DNA from: Maritalea porphyrae
GTDB taxonomy: Bacteria; Pseudomonadota; Alphaproteobacteria; Rhizobiales; Devosiaceae
Assembly (NCBI RefSeq): GCF_027213965.1
Contig: NZ_JAPWGX010000003.1
Coordinates: 558,001 to 622,000 of the forward strand
Reading direction: 5' to 3'
Length of the DNA: 64,000 nucleotides
Shown: positions 20,330-28,597 of the stretch, piece after piece
Position numbering within the stretch: the first letter of the stretch is position 1
Layout of the letters: each line of letters begins with the position of its first letter
Position numbers and translations under genes: made by a program
Notes under the pieces: model-generated
What the model was told of the DNA's origin: nothing
The model's database searches: none
What the model saw: the letters and a program-made list of their open reading frames with translations, nothing else

Positions 20330-21778
20330 ATGGTATCTGATCTAACAAGTTTTGTTGCTCTTGCTCCCGCATATCCTGAGCTGTTGCTCGCGGTCGGGGC
20401 GATCATCTTGCTGATGATGGGTGTATTTAGCGACGCCAAATCTGGCAATACCACCATTGTTGGTGTGGCAATCGGTCTATTGGCCGTTACTGCGGTACTG
20501 GTTGCATTTCAATCTGAAGATGGTGTGCTGTTCAATGGTGCATTCATTCAAGATGGTTTTGCGCGCTACATGAAAGTATTGGTGCTGATCGGCTCTGCCG
20601 CGGCGCTCGTGCTATCTGTTTCCACCGCGTCGGATCACAACCTCAATAAGTTTGAATATCCTGTATTGGTCATTCTTGCTTCGTTGGGCATGTTGATGAT
20701 GATTTCGGCAAATGATTTGATGTCGCTTTATATCGGCCTTGAGTTGCAGTCTCTGTCGCTTTACGTCATCGCTGCCTTTAAGCGTGATAGTGGTCGCGCC
20801 ACCGAAGCTGGCCTTAAGTATTTTGTCCTTGGCGCTCTTTCATCTGGTATGCTGCTTTATGGCGCTTCCATGGTTTATGGCTTTACGGGTCAAACACAAA
20901 TCGACGAAATCGCCAAAGTGATCTCACTTGGTGATCCGTCACTTGGTTTGATTGTTGGCTTGGTGTTCTTGCTTGCTGGTTTGGCATTCAAAATCTCAGC
21001 TGTGCCGTTCCACATGTGGACACCAGATGTTTATGAAGGCGTACCGACACCGGTAACCGCATTCTTTGCTTCTGCGCCAAAAGTGGCGGCGATGGCTTTG
21101 TTTATTCGCATTGTGTTCGACACATTTGAGCCCATTGCAAAAGACTGGCAGCAAATTGTGATCTTCTTGTCTTTGGCTTCAATGGTTCTGGCTGCCTTTG
21201 CGGCGATTGGGCAAAAGAAGTTAAAGCGTTTGATTGCCTACTCTTCTATTGGGCACGTTGGTTTTGCGCTTGTTGGTCTTTCAGCTGGTTCACAAACCGG
21301 GGTTGAAGGTGTTGCGATTTATATGGCGATTTATCTTGTCATGACGATTGGATTGTTTGCCTGCATTTTGGCGCTGCGCACGGATCAAGGGTATGTCGAA
21401 GATATATCTGATCTTGCAGGTATTGCGCAGACACGTCCATTCGTTGCTGCAGGTATTGCGCTCATCATGTTCTCGCTAATCGGACTGCCGCCACTTGCTG
21501 GGTTCTTTGCAAAGTGGGAAGTGTTCCTTGCTGCAATTGAAGCGCAATTGTTTGTGCTTGCAGTTGTTGGTGTATTGGCCAGTGCGGTAAGCGCATTCTA
21601 TTACTTGCGGGTTATCCGCACCATGTATTTTGACGAACCAAACCATCAGTTCATCAATACGCCAAACGAATTGAACGTTGTCATCGCCTTGTCAGGCTTC
21701 TTGATTGTTGCATATGCAGTGGTCGTTGCTGGGCCGCTCAAAGACATTGCAGGTGTTGCTGCGGGCAGCTTGTTCTAG
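20330..21778 (+). CDS. nuoN: NADH-quinone oxidoreductase subunit N (antiporter-like)
   Basis: A 482-residue third antiporter-like subunit, with [37 protein letters not shown] and [22 protein letters not shown] lies 6 bases before the ATG. It is the last complex I gene; birA begins at the very next base after its stop, so the operon probably continues into birA and rnj. Confidence 0.97.
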   Translation: MVSDLTSFVALAPAYPELLLAVGAIILLMMGVFSDAKSGNTTIVGVAIGLLAVTAVLVAFQSEDGVLFNGAFIQDGFARYMKVLVLIGSAAALVLSVSTASDHNLNKFEYPVLVILASLGMLMMISANDLMSLYIGLELQSLSLYVIAAFKRDSGRATEAGLKYFVLGALSSGMLLYGASMVYGFTGQTQIDEIAKVISLGDPSLGLIVGLVFLLAGLAFKISAVPFHMWTPDVYEGVPTPVTAFFASAPKVAAMALFIRIVFDTFEPIAKDWQQIVIFLSLASMVLAAFAAIGQKKLKRLIAYSSIGHVGFALVGLSAGSQTGVEGVAIYMAIYLVMTIGLFACILALRTDQGYVEDISDLAGIAQTRPFVAAGIALIMFSLIGLPPLAGFFAKWEVFLAAIEAQLFVLAVVGVLASAVSAFYYLRVIRTMYFDEPNHQFINTPNELNVVIALSGFLIVAYAVVVAGPLKDIAGVAAGSLF

Positions 21779-22570
21779 GTGATCAGTTTAGGTGAAAAGG
21801 CAGCGCAAAACGGATTTAGGCTGAGCCATGTTGAAAAGATAGATTCAACAAGCGCAGCATTAATGAAGGATGCGCTCGCCGGTGCCACTGGTCCGCAATG
21901 GCTGGTGGCAGATGAACAAGAAGACGGCAAAGGTCGTCGAGGGCGCTTTTGGAATTCACCCAAGGGCAATCTTTATGCATCATTGTTGCTCACTGACCCT
22001 GCGCCATCTGAAAAGATTGCGCAGTTGTCGTTTGTTATGGCGCTTGCTTTGCGTGATGCCGTTGTGGCGATCAATGAGCCTGGCGTTGGACCAACAGACG
22101 ATGATATTGAAGTCAAATGGCCGAACGATCTGATTTTGTGTGATAAGAAGTGCGCGGGATTGCTGCTAGAAGGTGGCGTGAAGGGCCAGTCGCGTTTTGT
22201 GGTGGTTGGTCTGGGGGTAAACGTACTTTCGCACCCGGAAAAAGCAAACCATCCGGCGGGTAATCTAAATGAATGGGGCATTCACACATCCGTTGAGCAC
22301 TTTTTTCCGTATCTAAGTGATGCGGTTGCATTGCGGTTAGAGCAATGGGCAATGGGACAAGGCTTTTCGGCGACTCGGCAGGATTGGCTTGCACATGCCT
22401 ATAAAGTGGGCCAAGACATGCGGATTAACACAAGTACAGAGAGTTTTGTTGCCCGGTTAAACGGCGTTGATGAAACAGGTAATTTGATGGTGGACCAAAT
22501 GGGTCGACCACGAACCATTACAGCGGGCGAGATATTTCCGCTCGATATGAATTTTGAAAGCAATAATTGA
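21779..22570 (+). CDS. birA: Biotin-[acetyl-CoA-carboxylase] ligase
   Basis: A 263-residue monofunctional (class I) biotin protein ligase with no N-terminal helix-turn-helix. The catalytic core shows EKIDSTSAALM, the GRRGRFWNSPKGNLYAS biotinyl-AMP loop (KGRRGR), KWPNDLIL with the conserved Lys/Asp, and GGVKGQSRFVVVGLGVNV, followed by a small C-terminal beta domain. It attaches biotin to carboxylase carrier proteins in the cytoplasm. The start is GTG at 21779, directly abutting the nuoN stop; a second GTG at 21791 is possible. Its stop overlaps the rnj ATG by one base. Confidence 0.92.
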   Translation: MISLGEKAAQNGFRLSHVEKIDSTSAALMKDALAGATGPQWLVADEQEDGKGRRGRFWNSPKGNLYASLLLTDPAPSEKIAQLSFVMALALRDAVVAINEPGVGPTDDDIEVKWPNDLILCDKKCAGLLLEGGVKGQSRFVVVGLGVNVLSHPEKANHPAGNLNEWGIHTSVEHFFPYLSDAVALRLEQWAMGQGFSATRQDWLAHAYKVGQDMRINTSTESFVARLNGVDETGNLMVDQMGRPRTITAGEIFPLDMNFESNN

Positions 22571-24234
22571 TGAGTGATCAGTTGATTTTCGTTCCGCTTG
22601 GCGGCGTTGGCGAAATCGGAATGAATTTTGGCCTTTATGGATATGGCGCGCCTGAGAAGCGTAAGTGGCTTATTGTGGACTGCGGCCTAACCTTTGCCAA
22701 ACCTGACCTTCCGGGCATTGATTTGGTGATGCCAGATATTCGTTTTCTGGAAGATGAAGTTGACAATATTGAAGGCCTAGTGCTGACCCACGCGCATGAA
22801 GACCATTACGGCGCGCTGTTGGACCTCTGGCCATATTTGGAATGCCCAGTGTTTGCGACCCCCTTCGCAAAGGCGATGACAGACAGCAAAGCCAAATCAA
22901 ATAACTTCACTGAATCGGTGCCGATCACCGTTGTGAATGCTGGCGAGAAATTTAAAGCTGGTCCTTTTGCGCTTGAATTGATCAATGTTTCACATTCGAT
23001 TCCAGAAAGCTGCTCGCTTTACATTGAAACAACTGCGGGCCGTGTGTTGCATACGGGGGATTGGAAACTCGATCCGTCGCCGATTGGTAACGATAAGACA
23101 GACGAAAAACGATTCCGTGAAATTGGAGAAGATCCAAGACCACTCGCAGTGGTTGGTGATAGTACCAATGCCATTCGTGAGGGCTCTAGCCCTGGCGAAG
23201 GTGAGGTTGCTGAAACGCTTTTCGAGTTGATCAGCAATGCGCCCCACCGGGTTGCTGTTACAATTTTCGCGTCAAACGTTGGGCGTATGATCTCGATTGC
23301 ACGTGCTGCGCAAAAGGCGGGTCGCCATGTGGTCGCCGCTGGTCGCTCTGTTCATCGGGTGAGTGAAATCGCACGCGATTTGGGGTTGATGGATGATCTT
23401 GAACCGTTTTTAGATCAAGATGCGTACGGCTATTTACCTCGCGAAAAAGTTGTGTTGATCTGCACCGGTTCGCAAGGTGAGAGCCGGGCCGCTATGGCAC
23501 GGATTGCGCGGGACGATCACCCTATGATTACCTTGGCAAAAGGTGATCGGGTTATTTTTTCGTCAAAAGCCATTCCGGGTAACGAGCGCGACGTTGGTGA
23601 CATCCAAAACATGTTGATCAACCAAGGCGTTGAAATCATCACAGATCGGGACGCATTGATTCACGTTTCGGGGCACCCGCGTCGTGACGAATTGCGCCAG
23701 CTATATGATTGGCTCAAGCCTGACATTTTGGTGCCTGCGCATGGCGAGGCGCTGCATTTGGATGCTCATTTAAAACTTGGCCAAGACCTTGGTATCAAGC
23801 ATTGCCTCAGCGTGCGAAATGGCGATTTGGCGCAGCTTTATCCGGTTGCCAGTGTCAACAAAGGCGAGGTGCCAAGTGGTCGTGTTTATCTGGATGGCGA
23901 GATTTTGTGTCAGCCTGAAGAGAGCGGTGTGCGTGATCGCCGTCGTCTTTCATTCAGCGGTACGGTAAACCTGTCGCTTTGTGTCAATTCAAAGGGGCAA
24001 GTGTTGCATGCGCCTGAGTTTGAGTTGGTTGGTTTGCCGGCTTTGGTTGACGAAGATGGTGATTTTGCCGAGGTGGTAGAAGCCGCTATTGAATCAACTG
24101 TAAAGTCTATGCCAGCGAAGAAACGTGCGGATAAGAAAGTCTTAGCCGAAGCGCTGCGGCGTTCAGTGCGTTCTGAAATCAATCAGCTTTGGGGCAAAAA
24201 GCCACATGTGAAGGTTTTTGTGCACCGCGTATAG
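22570..24234 (+). CDS. rnj: Ribonuclease J
   Basis: A 554-residue metallo-beta-lactamase/beta-CASP ribonuclease. The metal motif is THAHEDHYGALL (HxHxDH) near residue 73, with later ligands in HTGDWKLD and HVSGHPRRDELRQ, a beta-CASP insert, and a C-terminal domain. RNase J has 5'-3' exonuclease and endonuclease activity on mRNA and rRNA precursors; alphaproteobacteria commonly carry one copy. The ATG at 22570 overlaps the birA stop (TGATG); a TTG one codon upstream is less likely. Confidence 0.95.
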   Translation: MSDQLIFVPLGGVGEIGMNFGLYGYGAPEKRKWLIVDCGLTFAKPDLPGIDLVMPDIRFLEDEVDNIEGLVLTHAHEDHYGALLDLWPYLECPVFATPFAKAMTDSKAKSNNFTESVPITVVNAGEKFKAGPFALELINVSHSIPESCSLYIETTAGRVLHTGDWKLDPSPIGNDKTDEKRFREIGEDPRPLAVVGDSTNAIREGSSPGEGEVAETLFELISNAPHRVAVTIFASNVGRMISIARAAQKAGRHVVAAGRSVHRVSEIARDLGLMDDLEPFLDQDAYGYLPREKVVLICTGSQGESRAAMARIARDDHPMITLAKGDRVIFSSKAIPGNERDVGDIQNMLINQGVEIITDRDALIHVSGHPRRDELRQLYDWLKPDILVPAHGEALHLDAHLKLGQDLGIKHCLSVRNGDLAQLYPVASVNKGEVPSGRVYLDGEILCQPEESGVRDRRRLSFSGTVNLSLCVNSKGQVLHAPEFELVGLPALVDEDGDFAEVVEAAIESTVKSMPAKKRADKKVLAEALRRSVRSEINQLWGKKPHVKVFVHRV

Positions 24235-24255
24235 AGCTTGAATAGGGGAAATATT

Positions 24256-24504
24256 ATGGATCTATTAAGTTCAATTGCTTTGTATTTTGTGCTCTGGTGG
24301 CTTTGCCTGTTTATCGCACTGCCAATAGGTGTGCGCTCGTCACACGAAGCGGGTGCCGCTGTTGAAAGCGGAAATGAGCCCGGCGCTCCGATGAAAGCAA
24401 AGCTTTTGTTTAAAATGGGATTTGCGACCGTCTTGGCATTTATAATGCTCTATTTGGTGCGTTTGGGCATTTCTAGCGAGTGGTTGCAAAACTACTGGGG
24501 CTAG
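24256..24504 (+). CDS. DUF1467 family small membrane protein
   Basis: An 82-residue protein with two hydrophobic helices, near residues 5-24 (IALYFVLWWLCLFIALPIGV) and 55-72 (FATVLAFIMLYLVRLG). Between them lies the RSSHEAGAAVESGNEPGAPMKAKLLFK stretch, whose GxxPGAPxxxxLxxK pattern is typical of DUF1467. AGGGG lies 6-10 bases before the ATG. Function is unknown. It is repeatedly found between rnj and proS in alphaproteobacteria, as here. Confidence 0.8.
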   Translation: MDLLSSIALYFVLWWLCLFIALPIGVRSSHEAGAAVESGNEPGAPMKAKLLFKMGFATVLAFIMLYLVRLGISSEWLQNYWG

Positions 24505-24526
24505 GTCATTTGGCTAAGCAGTAGTC

Positions 24527-24690
24527 AAAATAAAAGCAGAGCCGAAGCTCTGCCAAATAGTGTCGCGACAATGCATTGGTCTTATGCGTTCAAGACGTTG
24601 CCAATGTTCCTCCCTTGACCTTGTCAGCGAGATGGGTTTGCCATTTAAGTTCTGGCACTCCTCTCATTGGGATTGGACACTAACAAGGGT
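24527..24690 (-). ncRNA. Candidate structured small RNA with intrinsic terminator (5' end approximate)
   Basis: Within the 362-base gap before proS, the minus strand carries a perfect terminator: GCAGAGC arms (24536-24542 and 24547-24553) closing a TTCG tetraloop, followed by TTTTATTTT. No annotated minus-strand gene ends there. Upstream on the same strand is a compound hairpin (CATTG 24574-24578 with CAATG 24602-24606, continuing as GTCTT 24579-24583 with AAGAC 24592-24596), then a purine-rich GGGAGGAAC (near 24606-24614) and a TGCCA/TGGCA hairpin (24639-24657). I see no convincing ORF. It may belong to a known alphaproteobacterial sRNA family (suhB/MmgR type is one guess); this needs a covariance-model search. 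The 5' end at 24690 is a guess. Confidence 0.5.
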
Positions 24691-24866
24691 TTTGGCAGGT
24701 GTCATCACATTTTTGTCATGATTATGCGATTTTTGGCATGTTTGGTTTACTGGGGTGCTTAATAGGTAAAATCCGCCTTTTATCTTGATAATTCCGCCCA
24801 TATGGCGTTTTCTCGCCACTGAACCTTCAATTCTCAATTCTCGAGTCGAAAAGAGCAGCTTTAGAA

Positions 24867-26216
24867 ATGCGTCTTTCCCGTTATTTTTTGCCCGTCCTCA
24901 AAGAAACACCAAAAGAAGCTGAGATTGTTTCGCACCGCCTGATGTTGCGTGCCGGCATGATCAAGCAAGAAGCCAGTGGCCTTTATGCTTGGTTGCCGCT
25001 TGGTTACAAAGTGTTGCGCAAAGTTCAAGCCATTATTGAGCAGGAACAGGACCGGGCAGGCGCCCACGAAATGCTGATGCCAACGTTGCAGCCAGCAGAT
25101 TTGTGGCGGGAAAGTGGACGGTACGACGACTACGGCAAGGAAATGCTGCGCGTAGAAGATCGACATGGCCGGGATTTGTTGTATGGACCAACAAACGAAG
25201 AAATGATCACGTCAGTTTTTCGGGCGAACGTGAAATCATACAAAGATTTGCCGCTAAACCTTTATCATATTCAGTGGAAATTCCGTGACGAGATTCGTCC
25301 GCGTTTTGGCACGATGCGGAGCCGCGAATTTTTGATGAAGGACGCTTATTCGTTTGATCTTGATAAAGAAAACTCGATCAAAGCCTACAACCGCATGTTT
25401 GTGGCCTATTTGCGCACTTATAAGCGCATGGGTTTGACCGCGATTCCGATGCAGGCCGAAACGGGCCCAATTGGCGGCGATTTGAGCCACGAATTTATCG
25501 TGTTGGCAGATACGGGCGAAAGTGGTGTGTTCTGCGATAGCGCTTTGCTGGACAAGCCAATTCCTTCGATTGATGTGGATTATGATGGTGATCTAAGCCC
25601 GATCGTTGACGAGTGGACGTCGCTATATGCCGCCACTGAAGACATGATTGAAATGGATAAGTTTGAAGCTGATGTGCCTGAGGAACGCCGAATTGCGGCG
25701 CGCGGCATTGAGGTTGGCCAAGTGTTCTATTTTGGTGAAAAATACTCTGAACCAATGGGCGCGAAGGTGACCAATGCGGACGGCGAAGAAGTTGCTGTGC
25801 ATATGGGATCTTACGGAATCGGCCTTACGCGATTGTTGCCGGCCATTATTGAAGCCAGTCACGATGACGACGGCATCATCTGGCCTGTGTCGGTTGCACC
25901 ATTTGAACTTGGTCTGATCAACTTGAAAGCCGGTGATGAGACATGTGTTGAGACCTGCCAAAAGCTTTATGGCGAGTTGAAATCTGCAGGCATCGACGTG
26001 CTTTATGACGATCGTGACATGGGTGCAGGCGGCAAGTTTGCAACAGCTGATTTGATTGGCTTGCCATTCCAGATGATTGTTGGGCCGCGCGGCCTTAAAA
26101 ATGGCGAAGTTGAAATCAAAGATCGCAAAACGGGCGAGCGCAGCACAGTTTCTATAGAGGCAGCCGCTGAGCACATTCGCGCAATCATTGAACCTCTGCG
26201 TTTGGATACGATCTAG
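24867..26216 (+). CDS. proS: Prolyl-tRNA synthetase (short alphaproteobacterial type)
   Basis: A 449-residue class II synthetase lacking the ~180-residue INS editing insertion of the E. coli type, as usual in alphaproteobacteria. Motif 1 region is [20 protein letters not shown], with [11 protein letters not shown] near residue 110. Motif 2 is [25 protein letters not shown] (split here), and motif 3 is [15 protein letters not shown]. The anticodon-binding domain occupies the last ~100 residues. It charges tRNA-Pro in the cytoplasm. The stop is 3 bases before the lolC start. Confidence 0.96.
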   Translation: MRLSRYFLPVLKETPKEAEIVSHRLMLRAGMIKQEASGLYAWLPLGYKVLRKVQAIIEQEQDRAGAHEMLMPTLQPADLWRESGRYDDYGKEMLRVEDRHGRDLLYGPTNEEMITSVFRANVKSYKDLPLNLYHIQWKFRDEIRPRFGTMRSREFLMKDAYSFDLDKENSIKAYNRMFVAYLRTYKRMGLTAIPMQAETGPIGGDLSHEFIVLADTGESGVFCDSALLDKPIPSIDVDYDGDLSPIVDEWTSLYAATEDMIEMDKFEADVPEERRIAARGIEVGQVFYFGEKYSEPMGAKVTNADGEEVAVHMGSYGIGLTRLLPAIIEASHDDDGIIWPVSVAPFELGLINLKAGDETCVETCQKLYGELKSAGIDVLYDDRDMGAGGKFATADLIGLPFQMIVGPRGLKNGEVEIKDRKTGERSTVSIEAAAEHIRAIIEPLRLDTI

Positions 26217-26219
26217 TTT

Positions 26220-27584
26220 ATGGCGAACAACAGCGCGAAGATGATTGAAAAGAACCGTCCGTTTTCCCCATTCGAGTTTATGGTGTCTTGGCGATACCTG
26301 CGGGCCCGACGGGAAGAAGCTTTTATTTCAGTCATTGCCGCGCTGACGCTGACCGGCATTGCGATTGGTGTGGCCACACTGATCGTTGTGACATCTGTGA
26401 TGAATGGTTTTCGCGCGGAGTTGTTGGATAAGATCCTTGGGTTGAACGGCCATTTTACTGTGTTTCCGATCGAAGCGCAGTTTGAAGACTATGGCGATGT
26501 TTTGATGCGGATGGAAGAAGTGGACGGGGTGCAGTCCGTGGTGGCCTTTGCAGAAGGGCAAGCGCTTGCTTCTGGCGTTGGGCAATCTACGGGCGTTTCA
26601 GTGCGTGGCATGTCTTTGCATGACATTGAAAAACTACCGTCTCTAAAGAAATCCGTCATACTTGGTGGCTTTGGAGGCTGGGATCAAAGCCGGGGCCTTG
26701 CGATTGGCATTCGTCTGGCACAAAAGCTAGGGGTGTCGGTTGGTGATCCAGTAACAATTATTACGCCAGATGGGATCATCACACCATTTGGTACCACGCC
26801 ACAAATCCGTTCCTACCCGGTGAGCGTTATCTTTGAATTGGGCATGGTGGAGTTCGACAGCTTTTATGTTTTTATGCCGCTGCAACAAGGGCAAGACTAT
26901 TTTCAGCTTTATCGTGATGTCTTAAAGGACGGGCAGGAACCACTGCCGTTTGATGCGACGGACGAGCAGATAGACAATGCATACGAGCGAATTTATCGCG
27001 TGAGCGCCATGGAAGTGTTTTTGGACAATCCCGATGCCACCACCGCCATGCGTGATCCGCTGCAGTTGGCTGCCGGGCGGCCAATGATTTTCACCGATTG
27101 GCAAAGGCGCAATGAGACATTTTTCTCAGCTTTGCAAGTTGAGCGCGTAGTGATGTTTGTCATTCTGTCGATGATTGTTTTGGTCGCTGTTTTCAACATT
27201 ATTTCTTCGCTCGTGATGCTGGTGAAGGAAAAGAATGCGGATATTGCGGTATTGCGAACCATTGGGGCCACCCGGGCGTCGATTATGCGCATATTCTGTA
27301 TGACTGGTACTGCCATTGGTGTGGCAGGCACCTTAATTGGCCTTGTGGTTGGGTTGCTTGTCGCGTCCAATGCGGAGGCATTGCGCGCTTGGATATCCGA
27401 TACCATCGGCATTGCTTTGTTTCCGCCCGAAGTGTTCTTTTTGTCCGAGTTACCGTCTAAAACAGATCCGGTTGAAGTGGCATTTGTTGTGGGCATGGCG
27501 TTAATCTTGAGTTTTTTGGCTTCGCTTTACCCCGCGTGGCGCGCCGCACAATATGATCCAGTTGAGGCATTGCGTTATGGTTGA
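26220..27584 (+). CDS. lolC: Lipoprotein-releasing ABC transporter permease LolC/E
   Basis: A 454-residue inner-membrane protein of the FtsX/MacB permease family. The N-terminal segment [23 protein letters not shown] leads into helix 1. A large periplasmic domain (about residues 70-300) follows, then three C-terminal helices with [27 protein letters not shown] near 325 and the terminal [18 protein letters not shown]. It extracts lipoproteins from the inner membrane for LolA. A single permease gene (LolF-like, LolC/E hybrid) is usual in alphaproteobacteria. It overlaps lolD by 8 bases. Confidence 0.93.
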   Translation: MANNSAKMIEKNRPFSPFEFMVSWRYLRARREEAFISVIAALTLTGIAIGVATLIVVTSVMNGFRAELLDKILGLNGHFTVFPIEAQFEDYGDVLMRMEEVDGVQSVVAFAEGQALASGVGQSTGVSVRGMSLHDIEKLPSLKKSVILGGFGGWDQSRGLAIGIRLAQKLGVSVGDPVTIITPDGIITPFGTTPQIRSYPVSVIFELGMVEFDSFYVFMPLQQGQDYFQLYRDVLKDGQEPLPFDATDEQIDNAYERIYRVSAMEVFLDNPDATTAMRDPLQLAAGRPMIFTDWQRRNETFFSALQVERVVMFVILSMIVLVAVFNIISSLVMLVKEKNADIAVLRTIGATRASIMRIFCMTGTAIGVAGTLIGLVVGLLVASNAEALRAWISDTIGIALFPPEVFFLSELPSKTDPVEVAFVVGMALILSFLASLYPAWRAAQYDPVEALRYG

Positions 27585-28269
27585 TAAAAACGTGAAGCTG
27601 AAGCTTGAAGATATTCACCGCACATATGAGCAAGGTGAGGGCGAACTCAAGATTTTGCAAGGCGCTGATCTTGAAATTATGAGTGGCGAAATAGTTGCGC
27701 TTGTTGCGCCTTCTGGTGCGGGCAAGTCAACATTGTTGCATGTGTCTGGCTTGCTAGAACGGGCGGACGAGGGGCGTGTCACTATTTGTGATGTGCCCAC
27801 AGATGGTTTGTCAGATCGCGAGCGCACCTTGGTTCGCCGCCAACACGTTGGCTATATCTATCAGTTCCATCATCTCTTGCCAGAATTCAACGCCACAGAA
27901 AATGCGATGATGCCTTTGCTTATTGCGGGTATTAGCGACAGTGAAGCGCGTGCGCGTGGTGATGAACTGTTGGAAATGATGGGTTTGACACAACGCGGAA
28001 CGCACCGTCCTGCGCAATTGTCAGGTGGAGAACAACAACGGGTTGCGATTGCACGCGCGTTGGCCAACTCGCCGGGACTTATTTTGGCCGATGAGCCGAC
28101 TGGCAACCTTGATCCTGAAACAAGCACCATTGTGTTTGATTTGTTGGCAAACTCGATCCGCAATCATGATGCTGCAGGCCTGATCGCAACGCACAACTAT
28201 GATATCGCTAAACGCGCCGATCGTGTGCTGACGCTTAAAGACGGCAAACTGGTACCGTTCACGTTTTAA
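27577..28269 (+). CDS. lolD: Lipoprotein-releasing ABC transporter ATPase LolD
   Basis: A 230-residue ABC ATPase. Walker A is APSGAGKST, the Q-loop is in [12 protein letters not shown], the signature is [15 protein letters not shown], Walker B is [12 protein letters not shown], and the H-loop is in [20 protein letters not shown] is a LolD hallmark. The ATG at 27577 lies within the end of lolC and gives a standard-length LolD; an in-frame ATG eight codons earlier is inside the permease tail and less likely. It powers lipoprotein release with the LolC product. Confidence 0.95.
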   Translation: MVDKNVKLKLEDIHRTYEQGEGELKILQGADLEIMSGEIVALVAPSGAGKSTLLHVSGLLERADEGRVTICDVPTDGLSDRERTLVRRQHVGYIYQFHHLLPEFNATENAMMPLLIAGISDSEARARGDELLEMMGLTQRGTHRPAQLSGGEQQRVAIARALANSPGLILADEPTGNLDPETSTIVFDLLANSIRNHDAAGLIATHNYDIAKRADRVLTLKDGKLVPFTF

Positions 28270-28381
28270 TCCACAGCCTTGGATATCTTGCGAAATTGCC
28301 CTGGGGTCTATGACCTCAAGGCGCGTCCCTACGTATGTTTACCATAATTGAATTCGCTAGTTTTGTCCTGTGGGAATGCTG

Positions 28382-28424
28382 TGGACAAGAACAAAAGGAG
28401 AATATATAAGAACAAATAGGAAAC
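28382..28424 (+). promoter_or_regulatory. SOS-type promoter with two LexA-like boxes
   Basis: -35 TGGACA (28382-28387) and -10 TATAAG (28405-28410), each one base off consensus, are spaced exactly 17 bases. Box A is GAAC-N7-GAAT (28389-28403) within the spacer and box B is GAAC-N7-AAAC (28410-28424) just after the -10. Each differs by one base from the alphaproteobacterial LexA consensus GAAC-N7-GAAC. Geometry matches the lexA promoter in this window (one box in the 17-base spacer, one at the start site). Confidence 0.65.
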
Positions 28425-28436
28425 ATGGAGATAAGC

Positions 28437-28535
28437 ATGACACATTTGATTAAAGACGTGATGGCCCTTTGTTCAATTACAGCATTCAGCGCTGCAACGC
28501 TGGTTTGGCTTGATATTCTGTCTACGCTGTCCTGA
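28437..28535 (+). CDS. Tiny single-span membrane peptide, SOS-associated (SidA-like candidate)
   Basis: A 32-codon ORF starting MTHLIKDVMAL, with one hydrophobic stretch from about residue 9 to 29 (MALCSITAFSAATLVWLDIL) and a short polar N-terminus. GGAG lies 6 bases before the ATG, and the LexA-type promoter ends 12 bases upstream. It ends 62 bases before dnaE1. Caulobacter SidA, a 29-residue SOS-induced inner-membrane peptide that blocks division by acting on FtsW/FtsN, has, as I recall, its gene next to dnaE. Size, topology, control and neighbour fit; sequence homology cannot be judged here. A TisB-type membrane toxin is the alternative. Confidence 0.6.
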   Translation: MTHLIKDVMALCSITAFSAATLVWLDILSTLS

Positions 28536-28597
28536 CACTTGTGCATGAAACCATATACTGGCTTGGCGGCGAGCATCGGCTCTCTTAAAAGTAGAAT

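Noticed and set aside
24584-24721. 45-codon plus-strand ORF in the gap before proS
   Set aside because: No ribosome-binding site, Cys/Trp-rich composition, and it lies opposite the hairpins and terminator of the candidate minus-strand RNA.
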